Assembly (NCBI GenBank): GCA_947503575.1
Contig: CANNDZ010000001.1
Span: 620,001-684,000 of the forward strand
Source: an uncultured Kordiimonas sp.
GTDB lineage: Bacteria; Pseudomonadota; Alphaproteobacteria; Sphingomonadales; Kordiimonadaceae
DNA: 64,000 nucleotides
Reading direction: 5' to 3'
How positions within the stretch are numbered: the stretch's first letter is position 1; each line of letters begins with the position of its first letter. This document shows, piece by piece, positions 17,256 through 26,476 of the stretch. The notes beneath the pieces were generated by a model. The model was not told the origin of the DNA. It worked only from the letters and a program-made list of their open reading frames with translations, and ran no database searches. The position numbers were made by a program, and so were the translations under genes.

Positions 17256-17302
17256 ATTGGACCTATCAAAAATATAAAATTGGACCTTTATATAGGATCA
17301 AT
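17256..17302. promoter_or_regulatory. Candidate MocR operator: direct repeat plus inverted half-site
   Basis: ATTGGACCTAT at 17256-17266 is repeated as ATTGGACCTTTAT at 17279-17291, a 23-bp step, and a diverged inverted copy lies at 17292-17302 (reverse complement ATTGATCCTAT). MocR regulators such as TauR and PdxR are known to use TGGACC-like direct repeats about two helical turns apart. The site begins directly at the regulator's start codon, so autoregulation is likely. The rest of the gap to 17543 shows nothing I can name. Confidence 0.62.
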
Positions 17303-17542
17303 AATGCCACATTTTGTGGCTGCAACCAACAAATTTGGAGACCAAGGTGGAACGACAACTAACAATTGGCCGCACAACTTTTATGGTTAGGCGCTTGTCC
17401 CGCACAAAAGGACCCAAGACAGGTGTTTTTGCACGGTTCGACGCCAGTTTCCTGAAAAGCCTATCCACCTTCTATTGCGCTGTTTGGGCGTATAAAGGAG
17501 CCGCCGTCAAACTTCCGCGCCCTACCCAGCAAGAGAAACATC

Positions 17543-18229
17543 ATGACTGACCAACCGAACGAGTTTTCGCAAAATGATCGCAATCAGGTGCGTCGCGGCC
17601 ACAAGCGCGCGTCCTACGACAAGGCGCTGGTTTACGGCATCCTAGATAGTCATTTTCTGTGCCATGTGGCGTTTGAGAAGGACGGTCAGCCTCATGTGAT
17701 CCCGACATCACATTGGCGCGAAGGGAATCGCTTGTATTGGCACGGTTCATCAAAAAGCACGATGATCCGGCATCTGGCCCAAGGTAACCATGCCTCGGTC
17801 GCGGTAACCCAATTGGACGGTCTTGTCTTGGCACGGTCTGCTTTCAGTACCAGCGTCAACTACCGTTCGGTTATTGCATACGGTCGCCCTAAGCTTGTGA
17901 CTGATCGGGGCATATTTGACCATCAGATGAAGCGCTTTTTCGACATGCTGGCACCAGGACGCTGGGAACAACTGCGCCCCATGACAGATCAGGAATTCAA
18001 GGCAACTGGCCTGTTGGAAATGGAGATAGAAGATGCAGCCGCTAAGGTCAGGGCTGACCCGCCTGGCGATAGCGATGAGGCGGATTTTCCCGTTTGGGCG
18101 GGTGTTGTCCCCATAGGCATGCACCGGTCTGAGCCTAAGGCCGCACCAGAAGGCGAAGCCGCGCCTTTATCTCACCCTCTGTTTTCTGCGTTCGATATGC
18201 CGTTTTCGGCAAGTGCAGGGCATGATTAG
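17543..18229 (+). CDS. Pyridoxamine 5'-phosphate oxidase-like flavin-binding protein
   Basis: Split-barrel FMN-binding protein of the pyridox_ox_2 group. Visible features: an N-terminal RRGHKRASYDKALVYGILDSHFLCHVAF segment, HVIPTSHWREGNRLYWHGSSKSTMIRHL (flavin phosphate-binding strand and loop), and VNYRSVIAYGRPKLV. The 228 residues fit the family. Members often sit next to MocR genes, as here, and their substrate is generally unknown; true PNPOx activity should not be assumed. The start is the ATG after AAGAGAAACATC. It ends overlapping the stop of the convergent M20 hydrolase by four bases. Confidence 0.88.
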   Translation: MTDQPNEFSQNDRNQVRRGHKRASYDKALVYGILDSHFLCHVAFEKDGQPHVIPTSHWREGNRLYWHGSSKSTMIRHLAQGNHASVAVTQLDGLVLARSAFSTSVNYRSVIAYGRPKLVTDRGIFDHQMKRFFDMLAPGRWEQLRPMTDQEFKATGLLEMEIEDAAAKVRADPPGDSDEADFPVWAGVVPIGMHRSEPKAAPEGEAAPLSHPLFSAFDMPFSASAGHD

Positions 18230-19536
18230 TGTTCTGCCAAACCACCTGCATCAATCGCCAAAATTGTGCGCGCCAGAACATCGGCGCCTTTTGCCATGGC
18301 CTCGGCTGTCGTGAATTCATTCGGAGAATGACTTATGCCGCCAACTGACGGTACAAAAATCATTCCTGTTGGTGCCAAATGAACCATATCTTGTGCATCA
18401 TGTCCTGCGCCGGACGGCATGTATTTGTGGCTATAGTTGTGAAACTGGGCGCCGCTGGCAATCAATTCCCGCATGCGCTCGTCTGTTGGGGCGGGTTCAG
18501 AGGCGACATCAACATAAGTAAAGCTGATTTTAGTGCCGGTTTTACGGGCAATCATGGCAGCGCGCGCCTCAATCATTGCAAAAACCGCATCAATTTTGGC
18601 TTGTTCCAGATCTCTAATCTCAAGGCTCATTTCAACCCGTCCCGGGATCACGTTGGGGGCACCTGGGAAGGCTTCTATACGGCCAACTGTGGCCACTTGC
18701 CGCCCGGCATTTTGCGTGGCAACACCGTTTATAGCGAGCGTGAGTTCCGCTGCCGCGACCATGGCATCGCGCCTTCGGTTCATGGGTGTGGTGCCTGCAT
18801 GGTTGGCGAACCCTTCAACAACCACATCCCACCACCCAATACCGACAATGCCCTCAACCACACCGATATCAGTGCCTTCTTCGTCCAGAAAACCACCTTG
18901 CTCAATATGCAGTTCGATAAAGGCTTCATAGGTGCCGGGTGCAACCACAGCGCTTTCCAAAGCATCCGGGTTGCCGCCAATAAAGCGAATGCCGTCGCGG
19001 ATAGTCTTGCCACTGGAACTAACGACATCCAGCGCGTTCTCCTTAAGTTTGCCAGTCATCGCAAGCGAACCGACAAGACCGCCTTCCTCGTTGGAAAAAA
19101 CCACCACTTCAAGCGGGTGGCGCGTTTGGTGACTGGCGGCATTCATAAGATCAATTGCTTCCATCGCCGCTATAACGCCTGTGGGTCCGTCATAGTTGCC
19201 ACCCCCCGGCACAGAGTCTGTATGCGACCCGAACAGGATGGGTTTAAGCGCAGGGTCAGTACCAGCGCGGCGGGCGAAGATGTTGGCGCCGGTGTCAATG
19301 CGCACCTCCAGCCCCAACGCCTCAAGCTCGCTGATAATATAGGCGCGGCCAGCTTTGTCAGCGTCGGAATAGGCCACTCGATCAACGCCGCCATCGGCAT
19401 TTTTGCCAAATTCGGCAAGGGCCTTGATGCGGCTTTCCATGCGCTCGGGGCTGGCCTTTGGCAGGGTCTGTGCGCTCGCTGTGACCGCCATCATTGTGGC
19501 AACAGCAGCGCTAAATATTGTTTGAAAACTATGCAT
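18226..19536 (-). CDS. Secreted M20 Zn-dependent hydrolase (N-carbamoyl-amino acid / allantoate amidohydrolase type)
   Basis: Dinuclear metal amidohydrolase. The open frame reaches 19629, but ATG 19536 has AAGGGGC upstream and starts a signal peptide (MHSFQTIFSAAVATMMAVTASAQ), so the enzyme should be periplasmic, which is unusual because most members are cytosolic. Motifs in order: FGSHTDSVPGGGNYDGPTGV (metal His and bridging Asp), FSNEEGG (metal and catalytic Glu), ELHIEQG (metal His), NHAGTTPMNRRRDA, and SGAGHDAQDM near the end. The 436 residues are family-like. Substrate could be N-carbamoyl-amino acids, ureidoglycolate-type compounds or an N-acyl amino acid; sequence alone does not decide. 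Confidence 0.9.
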   Translation of the reverse strand: MHSFQTIFSAAVATMMAVTASAQTLPKASPERMESRIKALAEFGKNADGGVDRVAYSDADKAGRAYIISELEALGLEVRIDTGANIFARRAGTDPALKPILFGSHTDSVPGGGNYDGPTGVIAAMEAIDLMNAASHQTRHPLEVVVFSNEEGGLVGSLAMTGKLKENALDVVSSSGKTIRDGIRFIGGNPDALESAVVAPGTYEAFIELHIEQGGFLDEEGTDIGVVEGIVGIGWWDVVVEGFANHAGTTPMNRRRDAMVAAAELTLAINGVATQNAGRQVATVGRIEAFPGAPNVIPGRVEMSLEIRDLEQAKIDAVFAMIEARAAMIARKTGTKISFTYVDVASEPAPTDERMRELIASGAQFHNYSHKYMPSGAGHDAQDMVHLAPTGMIFVPSVGGISHSPNEFTTAEAMAKGADVLARTILAIDAGGLAEH

Positions 19537-19647
19537 GGTAGCCCCTTTGACCTGTTGCGGAAACTGAACATGTTTCCGGCGTATGACCGCACTATAGGAA
19601 ACTGACCGAAAGGGTGCAAACCCTGCCATTGATCTGGAGGTAAATGA

Positions 19648-19956
19648 ATGCTGCGAATGAAGCCAAATTGCGAAAATTGTGACGCTGACCTGCCGAACGA
19701 AAGCTCGAATGCGATGATATGCTCTTATGAATGTACTTTTTGTTCAGGCTGCGTATCGGGTGTGCTGAACAATGTATGCCCCAACTGCGGTGGTGGCTTT
19801 GTAAAACGCCCGACACGACCCAACAAAGATTGGCGATCCGGCGTGTCGGCTGCTCATCATCCGCCCTCGACCGAACGTATTTTCAAGCCTGTCGATAGGG
19901 ACGCTCATGTGAAGTTTGCAGCCAACATTCAAAAGATACACCCCCGGCAGCGATAA
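19648..19956 (+). CDS. DUF1272 small zinc-ribbon-like protein
   Basis: Small cysteine-rich protein. The 102 residues carry CENCDADLP, ICSYECTFCSGCV and CPNCGGGF, eight cysteines in CxxC pairs, the DUF1272 signature as I recall it. GGAGG lies 8 bases before the ATG. The C-terminal third is polar and unstructured. Zinc binding is expected from the pattern; the function is not known. It precedes a GNAT gene by 21 bases and is probably cotranscribed with it. Confidence 0.85.
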   Translation: MLRMKPNCENCDADLPNESSNAMICSYECTFCSGCVSGVLNNVCPNCGGGFVKRPTRPNKDWRSGVSAAHHPPSTERIFKPVDRDAHVKFAANIQKIHPRQR

Positions 19957-19977
19957 CCCGACAAGGAAGACAACGAA

Positions 19978-20667
19978 ATGGAAGATGATGGAACAGCTTT
20001 AGACTTGAGCAATTGGGCGGGCTGCAAACAACCTGGCACAAAACCCCTGACAGGGCAGCATGGAATACTGGTGCCGTACAGTGAAGACACGCACCTGTCC
20101 GGCCTGTTTGACGCGGTTTGTGGCGACGAGAACGACAATTTGTGGGAGCATATTCCACTTGGGCCGTTCGGCACGTCAGCAGAGTTTGCAGCCGCTCTTG
20201 GGTATACTGAAAAGCATCTGGGGTGGAAAACCATGGTTATCGAAAACGGTGGTGCCATTCTGGGTATGGCCAGTTACATGCGCATCCGCCCCGAACACGG
20301 CAGCGCAGAAGTCGGTTGTGTGGTGTTTGGCCCCACATTGAAGCGCACGCGGACCGCAACCGAGGCTATTTTTCTCATGGCACAGCATGTGTTTGATGGC
20401 CTTGGGTACCGGCGCTTTGAATGGAAATGTAACAATGCCAACGAGGCGTCAAAGCGTGCGGCAGTTCGGTTCGGCTTCCGGTTTGAAGGTGTTTTTAGAA
20501 ATGATATGGTTCTAAAGGGCCGCAGCAGGGATACGGCCTGGTATGCTATGACAGATGCAGATTGGACGCGCATTAGCCCACAGTTTAGGGCGTGGCTGGC
20601 GCCAGATAATTTTGATGATGACGGGTCTCAACGCAGTCAACTGCGGGCAGGAAAGGCTTTTGCCTAA
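19978..20667 (+). CDS. GNAT family N-acetyltransferase (RimJ/RimL-like)
   Basis: Acetyl-CoA-dependent acyltransferase. The 229 residues resemble the RimJ-type subgroup: an N-terminal PYSEDTHLSGLF region, ILGMASYMRIRPEHGSAEVG (strands 3-4), FGPTLKRTRTATEAIFLM (motif A, CoA loop) and a C-terminal half with RFEWKCNNANEASKRAAVRFGFRFEGVFRND, a strong signature of this subgroup. AAGGAAG lies upstream of the ATG. The substrate (protein N-terminus, amino acid or small amine) is not deducible. The preceding DUF1272 gene shares the direction and is probably in the same transcript. Confidence 0.9.
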   Translation: MEDDGTALDLSNWAGCKQPGTKPLTGQHGILVPYSEDTHLSGLFDAVCGDENDNLWEHIPLGPFGTSAEFAAALGYTEKHLGWKTMVIENGGAILGMASYMRIRPEHGSAEVGCVVFGPTLKRTRTATEAIFLMAQHVFDGLGYRRFEWKCNNANEASKRAAVRFGFRFEGVFRNDMVLKGRSRDTAWYAMTDADWTRISPQFRAWLAPDNFDDDGSQRSQLRAGKAFA

Positions 20668-20669
20668 CC

Positions 20670-21176
20670 CTACTCTTTCAACAAGTCGTAGGCGCTTTGA
20701 ATTTGGTGGAACCGTTCTGCCGCCGCCGGGTCACCAGGGTTGGCGTCGGGATGATACATTTTTGCCAGTTTGCGGTACTGGCTTTTGATCTGTTCCTGAC
20801 CAGAGCCACTGTCAAGCTCCAGCGAGTCGAACGCTGCTTGCTCCGTGCTGGAAAACCCGTTTTCATCCAGCGCACCGCCCCATTCAAACGTGCGAGCACC
20901 CGCAAAAGCATCGGACGACTGGCTGGTGTCATCCATATGTTGCTTTGCTTCTTCATCGCTCATGCCTTCAAAGAAATTCCAGCTTCTATTGTACTCCGCC
21001 GCGTGCGGGCGGCAGAAGTGCCAGCGCTCGCTAGACCCAGGTGCTTTGGGAGCAGGGTGATCGCCGCGCTCATTGCAGCCCGTGTAATCGCACATACGCA
21101 CGGCTTCGGCGTCTTTGTCCTTGCCGTATTCTCCCCAACGGGGGAAACCAAAACTTCTAATGTGATCGCTGGGCAT
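20670..21176 (-). CDS. J-domain (DnaJ-like) protein, alphaproteobacterial type
   Basis: Probable Hsp70 co-chaperone. The frame opens at 21260, but ATG 21176 (MPSDHIRSFGFPRWGEYG) gives the usual start for this family; length 168. The N-terminal part has a cysteine/histidine pattern (MCDYTGCNERGDHPAPK ... HFCRPHAAEYN) seen in many alphaproteobacterial homologues. The C-terminal 65 residues form a J domain with the HPD motif in KMYHPDANPGD, needed to stimulate DnaK ATPase. It has no zinc-finger or C-terminal substrate domain like true DnaJ. It converges on the GNAT gene with 2 bases between stops. Confidence 0.88.
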   Translation of the reverse strand: MPSDHIRSFGFPRWGEYGKDKDAEAVRMCDYTGCNERGDHPAPKAPGSSERWHFCRPHAAEYNRSWNFFEGMSDEEAKQHMDDTSQSSDAFAGARTFEWGGALDENGFSSTEQAAFDSLELDSGSGQEQIKSQYRKLAKMYHPDANPGDPAAAERFHQIQSAYDLLKE

Positions 21177-21469
21177 AAAAAGCAGTGTACAAAATATTGG
21201 TGATAAAGTCCTTACCTGCAAAGCAGGAAGGTGAGCGGCGCAATGTGATGGATTGAGCAAGGAATTTCAAGCGCATCCATATAAATTAGTGAAATTAGTA
21301 TCGCAGTTCATGATGGTGCTTACCGCAAATCTGATACGGGGCACCAAATTTTCACCGCTTGCCGCTCGCCGCATTAATAGGGGCATTTATCGCAGCTTGC
21401 TTGGTGGACATTGAAACTGTGCGTCACTATATGGTGTGAAGTTTTCTTGTTTTCAGTAAAGGCGCTTGC

Positions 21470-21919
21470 ATGTTCGATAAAATTTCCAAACTTTTCGGCC
21501 GAGAAACCGGCGATGCCGATAGCGAAAACGATGGTTTGGCGCTTGCCACTGCAGCATTGTTGGTGCAGGTCTCCAAGGCCGATGGTGATTTTAGCCCCGA
21601 GGAGAGGGCGACACTCGGTCAAAATCTGCAGGACTATTTTGGCCTGGATGCCAAGGTTGCTGATGAGCTTTTGGTGCGCGCCGCTCAAAGCCAGGAAGAC
21701 GCGACCTGCCTGTATGCCTTTACCCGCACCATCACCAATGAACTGGATCAGGATGGCCGACAGGATATTGTTAAATTGCTGTGGCGGGTGGCGTTTGCCG
21801 ATAATCACATCGATAATTTTGAAGCCAATGTGCTGGCAAAAGTGTCAGGTTTGCTGGGCGTGTCGCCGCGCGACCGGGTGCGCCTGAAGCATGAAGTTGA
21901 GGCGGAGCAGCAGGCATAA
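21470..21919 (+). CDS. TerB-like (tellurite resistance protein B / DjlA N-domain) protein
   Basis: Small helical cytosolic protein of the TerB fold. The 149 residues start MFDKISKLFGRE and contain LATAALLVQVSKADGDFSPEE and LWRVAFADNHIDNFEANVL, the paired acidic helix-turn motifs of TerB domains. Many alphaproteobacteria carry such a protein away from any ter operon, so a direct role in tellurite resistance is doubtful. The ATG at 21470 follows AAAGGCGC. Its end overlaps the region of the pckA terminator. Confidence 0.85.
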   Translation: MFDKISKLFGRETGDADSENDGLALATAALLVQVSKADGDFSPEERATLGQNLQDYFGLDAKVADELLVRAAQSQEDATCLYAFTRTITNELDQDGRQDIVKLLWRVAFADNHIDNFEANVLAKVSGLLGVSPRDRVRLKHEVEAEQQA

Positions 21920-21943
21920 AAAACGGCGCCCGAGAGCGCCGCT
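21919..21943 (-). terminator. Rho-independent terminator of pckA
   Basis: CGGCGC at 21924-21929 pairs with GCGCCG at 21936-21941 around CCGAGA. On the minus strand it is followed by six T's, 24 bases beyond the pckA stop. On the plus strand the T tract is weak, so it works mainly for pckA. Confidence 0.8.
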
Positions 21944-21965
21944 TTCAAATACTAAATATATTAGT

Positions 21966-23603
21966 CTATTCGGCCGCGCGTTGCATTCGCCCGGGCGCTG
22001 CGGCGATCACGGTGTCATCCACGTGAGCAGCGAAGGTCTCGAAGTTCTCGATAAACAAGTTTACCAGATATTGTGCTTTTTCATCATAAGCCGCTTTGTC
22101 AGCCCAGGTGTCACGCGGGTTGAGAATGCTCGTATCAACACCAGGCACTGTGACCGGCACTTCAAATCCGAAGTTTTCGTCAACGCGCATGGGTGCAGAA
22201 TTCAAACTGCCATCCAATGCGGCATGCAGCAGTGCCCGAGTTTCCTGTATCGGCATGCGGTGGCCAACGCCGTAAACGCCGCCCGTCCAACCAGTGTTCA
22301 CCAGCCAGCAGTTTACCCCGCCTTCCGCAATTTTTTTGCGTAGCAGGTCGCCGTAAACACTTGGATGGCGCGGCATGAAGGGTGCGCCAAAACAGGTTGA
22401 GAAGGTTGCCTGAGGTTCTTTCACACCAATTTCTGTACCTGCTACTTTGGCGGTGTAGCCGGACAAGAAGTGGTACATCGCTTGCTCTGGTGTTAGCCGC
22501 GCGATGGGCGGTAAAATACCAAAGGCATCGGCGGTCAGCATAATAATGTTGTTCGGTCTGCCACCCCGATTATGTTCGCTGGTGTTGGGAATGAAGTTGA
22601 TAGGATAAGCGCCGCGTGTGTTCTCTGCCAGGCTGTTGTCATCCAGGTCCAGTTCACGGGTTGCATCATCCATCACTACATTTTCAAGCACGGTGCCATA
22701 TTTGCGCGTCGTGGCGTAAATTTCTGGCTCTGCTTCCTCCGAGAGACGGATCATTTTGGCGTAACAGCCGCCTTCAAAATTGAAGACACTGTCGTCAGAC
22801 CAGCCATGCTCATCGTCCCCGATCAGAGTGCGGCTACTGTCGGCTGATAAAGTAGTTTTGCCCGTGCCGGACAAGCCAAAGAAAATCGCAACATCACCAT
22901 CGGGGCCAATATTGGCCGAGCAATGCATTGGCATAATGCCGTCTTCTGGCAACAGATAATTCAAAATTGAGAAGACTGATTTCTTGTTCTCGCCTGCATA
23001 CGCCGTGCCTCCGATTAGCACGATACGCTTGGTGAAATTCACGGCAATCACTGTTTCAGAATTGGTGCCCATGGTCGCAGGGTCGGCTTTGAAGCTTGGT
23101 AGATTGAAGATCGTAAATTCCGGCTTCATGGATGCCAGTTCATTTCCTTCTGGGCGCACAAGCATGGTGCGGCAAAACAAGCTGTGCCAGGCAAATTCAC
23201 CAATTGTACGGACTGCAACGCGGTGATTTGGATCCGACCCGCCCCACAAGTCCTGCACAAACAGATCTTTGCCCTTGGCATGTTCCAGAAAAGCACTGTG
23301 AATTGTGTCAAAATTTTCAGGTGTCATCGGACGGTTAACGTCGCCCCACCAAACGGTATTTTCCGTTGTTTTGTCGCGCACGGTAAATTTGTCATTTGCT
23401 GACCGGCCTGTATGGCGACCGGTGTTGACAACCAGCGGACCATCTTTGGCAATTTTGCCTTCACCGCGACGAATCGCTTCTTCATAAAGTTGGGCGGTGC
23501 CCAGATTCCAGTATTGATTACCAGTTTGTGTGATGCCCTGGGCATCAAGACTGACTGTGCTGTGACAGGCACCAAAGACTTGCAACGTCTTGTCCTCCAA
23601 CAT
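21966..23603 (-). CDS. pckA: Phosphoenolpyruvate carboxykinase (ATP)
   Basis: Converts oxaloacetate and ATP to phosphoenolpyruvate, CO2 and ADP at the entry of gluconeogenesis. The 545 residues include the kinase P-loop in [21 protein letters not shown], the PCK signature, [13 protein letters not shown] near the N-terminus, and [10 protein letters not shown]. Length is normal for the ATP-dependent class. The ATG at 23603 lacks a Shine-Dalgarno, while GGAGGA occurs just inside the frame, so a start a few codons later is possible. It is divergent from chvI; in rhizobia pckA is controlled by ChvI, which fits this arrangement. Confidence 0.97.
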   Translation of the reverse strand: MLEDKTLQVFGACHSTVSLDAQGITQTGNQYWNLGTAQLYEEAIRRGEGKIAKDGPLVVNTGRHTGRSANDKFTVRDKTTENTVWWGDVNRPMTPENFDTIHSAFLEHAKGKDLFVQDLWGGSDPNHRVAVRTIGEFAWHSLFCRTMLVRPEGNELASMKPEFTIFNLPSFKADPATMGTNSETVIAVNFTKRIVLIGGTAYAGENKKSVFSILNYLLPEDGIMPMHCSANIGPDGDVAIFFGLSGTGKTTLSADSSRTLIGDDEHGWSDDSVFNFEGGCYAKMIRLSEEAEPEIYATTRKYGTVLENVVMDDATRELDLDDNSLAENTRGAYPINFIPNTSEHNRGGRPNNIIMLTADAFGILPPIARLTPEQAMYHFLSGYTAKVAGTEIGVKEPQATFSTCFGAPFMPRHPSVYGDLLRKKIAEGGVNCWLVNTGWTGGVYGVGHRMPIQETRALLHAALDGSLNSAPMRVDENFGFEVPVTVPGVDTSILNPRDTWADKAAYDEKAQYLVNLFIENFETFAAHVDDTVIAAAPGRMQRAAE

Positions 23604-24028
23604 GAATTTTTAATAGTGATATTTTCAGGCGCACAGTCGCTTGTTTGGCGGCAGTGCGTTTACCCAAAAATAACTAACCCCTAGTCGCCCAAACCCCTTC
23701 CGAGAGTGGGCGTAAAGCTTGCTGAAACAGGTCAAGAAATCAACCAGAATCTCAGTCACTTCAAAATGATAACGCTGTCATTGTGATGGTTTAATCTGGA
23801 CCAAATGGTCAACTTTATACGTCCTTGATGGTACGGTTGTGCGTTGACATATGGTTGGTTAAAGACTGCTGTTTCGCATGACCTGACCCAGTGTTGCCAT
23901 GGGACTGCCTTTTTTTCGTCTCAAATCAGCCGTACCGAAGGAAGCATGTCTGTACTCAGCTGAAGATATGACTATATTTCAATCTTCTACGGCACACCGA
24001 AACGCCGCGGGACAAAGAGGGGATGCTG
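23604..24028. other. Non-coding region between pckA and chvI
   Basis: About 425 bases with no credible ORF. It must contain the divergent promoters. I see a small dyad GACCA-AA-TGGTC at 23799-23810 and a TTGACA at 23844-23849 without a convincing -10 element at the proper distance. No tRNA-like or terminator-like structure is apparent. Confidence 0.5.
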
Positions 24029-24739
24029 ATGACTGCTACCATCGCGCTTGTTGATGACGACCGGAATATTCTGACGTCGGTTACTATTGCTCTGGAAGCT
24101 GAGGGCTTTCGGGTCAGGACCTACCCAGATGGTCAGAAAGCGTGGGATGCGCTGTCGAAAAACCCTGCTGACCTTGCTGTTCTTGATATCAAGATGCCGC
24201 GAATGGATGGGATGGAACTTTTGCGCAAACTGCGTGAGGTTACGCCCATGCCGGTTATCTTCCTGACATCCAAGGACGAAGAAATTGATCAGCTACTGGG
24301 TTTGCGCATGGGGGCTGATGATTACATTGGAAAACCTTTTTCCCAGCGTCTGCTAATTGAGCGGATACGCGCTCTGTTGCGTCGTGTTGAAATGAACGCC
24401 AAAGACGTGGAACCACAAGACACCCCTGCGGGCGATGAAATAATGGCGCGTGGCAAGCTGGTGCTTGATCCGATGCGTCATAGAGTGACCTGGAAAGACA
24501 GGGATGTAACCCTTACGGTCACTGAATTTCTTATCCTGCAAACACTGGCGCAGCACCCAGGCCATGTAAAAAGCCGTGACCAGTTGATGGACGCAGCGTA
24601 CACTGACGATGTTTATGTTGATGACAGAACCATCGACAGTCACATCAAGCGTTTGCGCAAAAAGTTCAGGATGGTTGATGATGAGTTTTCCGCCATCGAA
24701 ACTCTTTATGGTGTCGGCTATCGATATAAAGACGGGTAA
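24029..24739 (+). CDS. chvI: ChvI response regulator (OmpR/PhoB family)
   Basis: Two-component response regulator of envelope and acid stress. ATG 24029 is preferred over 24023 because GAGGGG ends 6 bases before it. The receiver domain shows LVDDDRN, the phospho-acceptor in [11 protein letters not shown] (about residue 52), [10 protein letters not shown] and the KPF lysine. A winged-helix output domain follows (about residues 135-236, ending [13 protein letters not shown]). The order chvI-chvG-hprK-rapZ-EIIA-HPr is a classical alphaproteobacterial string. Orthologues regulate exopolysaccharide, motility and pckA; the same targets here are an inference. Confidence 0.95.
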   Translation: MTATIALVDDDRNILTSVTIALEAEGFRVRTYPDGQKAWDALSKNPADLAVLDIKMPRMDGMELLRKLREVTPMPVIFLTSKDEEIDQLLGLRMGADDYIGKPFSQRLLIERIRALLRRVEMNAKDVEPQDTPAGDEIMARGKLVLDPMRHRVTWKDRDVTLTVTEFLILQTLAQHPGHVKSRDQLMDAAYTDDVYVDDRTIDSHIKRLRKKFRMVDDEFSAIETLYGVGYRYKDG

Positions 24740-24756
24740 GAAGGCCCGGCCGAATT

Positions 24757-26433
24757 GTGGCAACTGACACGACCAAACCAGCACCGACTGCCGTGATAGC
24801 GCCCACTGGAAAGCAGGCGAAGGAGCGCAAAGCTATGGCACCGCGGCATTACACGCGCGGTCTGTCGCCGTTGATGGTGCGCATCATGTTTGTCAACGCG
24901 ATTGCTCTTGTGATTTTGGTGGGCAGCGTGCTGTACCTCAATGAATTCCGCCAAAACTTAATCAGTGCGCGTACCGAATCGCTGTCTGTTCAGGCTAGTA
25001 TTATCGCGGGCGCGCTCGGCGAATCTGCGGTTGCAGGTCCTGAGTCTATCGCTATTGACCTTGCACCTGCGCGCCAGATTATCGTCCGCTTGGTTGGTCC
25101 AACCGACAATCGTGCGCGCTTATTTGCCACCTCGGGCGGTATGATTGCCGACAGCCTGTTTCTGGCAGGTGACAAAGAACTGGTTGAAGAACCCTTGCGG
25201 CAAATCGACTATAAACCATCCTTGCGGGAACAAGCCGTTAACCGCCTGCATGACCTGCTTGATACAATCACGCAGGATATTGTTGCGCCGGAAAACATCG
25301 ACAGCCCAACCGTGAGGGCCGAAGACCTGACCGAAGTGCAGCGTGCGCTGGAAGGCGCATTGTCTAGTCAACTGCGCCGAAGAGATGATGGTGAGCTGGT
25401 TATCAATGTCGCCGTCCCCATACAGCGTTTCAGGCGTGTTCTTGGTGCTCTGTTATTGACCGCACAAACAGACGATATCGAAACCATCGTCCGGGCCGAA
25501 CAAATGCTGACCGTGAAAGTGTTTATTGGTGCGCTCGCGCTGACAATCCTTTTATCATTTTTTCTTGGCCGCACGCTGGTGCGCCCCATTCGTGTGTTGG
25601 CTCGTGCAGCGGAGCGCGTTCGTCGTGGCATTGGCCGTGAGGAAAGCATCCCTGAATTCGCGGACAGGCGGGATGAAATTGGTGATTTGTCGCGCTCGCT
25701 ATCTGATATGACCGGCGCGCTTTATAACCAAATCGACGCAGTCGAATCTTTTGCGGCTGACGTCGCGCACGAGATTAAAAACCCGCTTTCCAGTATGCGC
25801 AGCGCCCTGGAAACCATTCAGATGACCGACAAACCAGAGGTAAAGGAAAAATTGCTCGCCATTCTGCAAGATGATGTGAAGCGAATTGACCGGCTTATTA
25901 CAGACATCTCTGATGCGTCCCGGTTGGACGCCGAACTAACGCGAGGTCAAACCCAAACTCTTGATCTGGGGGTGATGATCGCAACCCTTGTCGACGCCTA
26001 TCGTACTACTGGCAAATGTGACACCATCGACATTCAATTTAATGATGATGAAGCTGGTATCTACATCGTAGCAGGCATCGAACCCCGGCTTGGTCAGGTT
26101 TGGCGTAACCTTATCGACAATGCCATCAGCTTTAGCCCTGATGATGGTACAGTTACTGTTGCCATATCGGTCGCGAATCGCACGGTCTCAGTCCAAATCG
26201 AAGATCAGGGGCCAGGTGTACCGGCAGGCGCAGAAGGTAAGGTCTTCGACCGCTTTTACTCAGAGCGGCCAACCAAGGAACAGTTCGGCGGGCACTCTGG
26301 TCTGGGCCTGGCAATTTCCAAACAGGTGATTGAAGCCCACGGCGGGTCAATCCATGTAGAGAATTGTCTGTCGGATGAAGCTAAGGTTTTGGGTGCCCGA
26401 TTTATCGTGACATTGCCGCTTGCACTCGCTTAA
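24757..26433 (+). CDS. chvG: ChvG sensor histidine kinase
   Basis: Membrane sensor kinase for ChvI. The start is uncertain: GTG 24757 gives 558 residues, while ATG 24835 has AAGGAG upstream and gives MAPRHYTRGLSPLMVR. There are two membrane helices (about residues 40-62 and 250-270) around a periplasmic domain of about 190 residues, then a HAMP domain (GRTLVRPIRVLARAAERVRRG). The H-box is FAADVAHEIKNPLSSMR, the N-box WRNLIDNAISFSPDDG, and the G-boxes EDQGPGVP and HSGLGLAISKQVIEAHGG, so the kinase is intact. It starts 17 bases after chvI and is cotranscribed. In rhizobia the periplasmic repressor ExoR binds this sensor; no exoR is seen here. Confidence 0.94.
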   Translation: MATDTTKPAPTAVIAPTGKQAKERKAMAPRHYTRGLSPLMVRIMFVNAIALVILVGSVLYLNEFRQNLISARTESLSVQASIIAGALGESAVAGPESIAIDLAPARQIIVRLVGPTDNRARLFATSGGMIADSLFLAGDKELVEEPLRQIDYKPSLREQAVNRLHDLLDTITQDIVAPENIDSPTVRAEDLTEVQRALEGALSSQLRRRDDGELVINVAVPIQRFRRVLGALLLTAQTDDIETIVRAEQMLTVKVFIGALALTILLSFFLGRTLVRPIRVLARAAERVRRGIGREESIPEFADRRDEIGDLSRSLSDMTGALYNQIDAVESFAADVAHEIKNPLSSMRSALETIQMTDKPEVKEKLLAILQDDVKRIDRLITDISDASRLDAELTRGQTQTLDLGVMIATLVDAYRTTGKCDTIDIQFNDDEAGIYIVAGIEPRLGQVWRNLIDNAISFSPDDGTVTVAISVANRTVSVQIEDQGPGVPAGAEGKVFDRFYSERPTKEQFGGHSGLGLAISKQVIEAHGGSIHVENCLSDEAKVLGARFIVTLPLALA

Positions 26434-26476
26434 CTGAACAAAGTAACCCATTCGGTTTGGCAAGCGAGAGACCGAC

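Noticed and set aside
17314-17550. 78-residue ORF between MocR and the flavin-binding protein
   Set aside because: Begins without a ribosome binding site and overlaps the start of the flavin-binding gene; more likely leader sequence.
18379-19605. 408-residue plus-strand ORF opposite the M20 hydrolase
   Set aside because: Antisense to a gene with all family motifs; its product shows no domain and has no sensible ribosome binding site.
21470-21919. Tellurite-resistance operon suggested by the TerB-like gene
   Set aside because: No terC, terD, terZ or terA neighbours; a lone TerB domain is common in this group.
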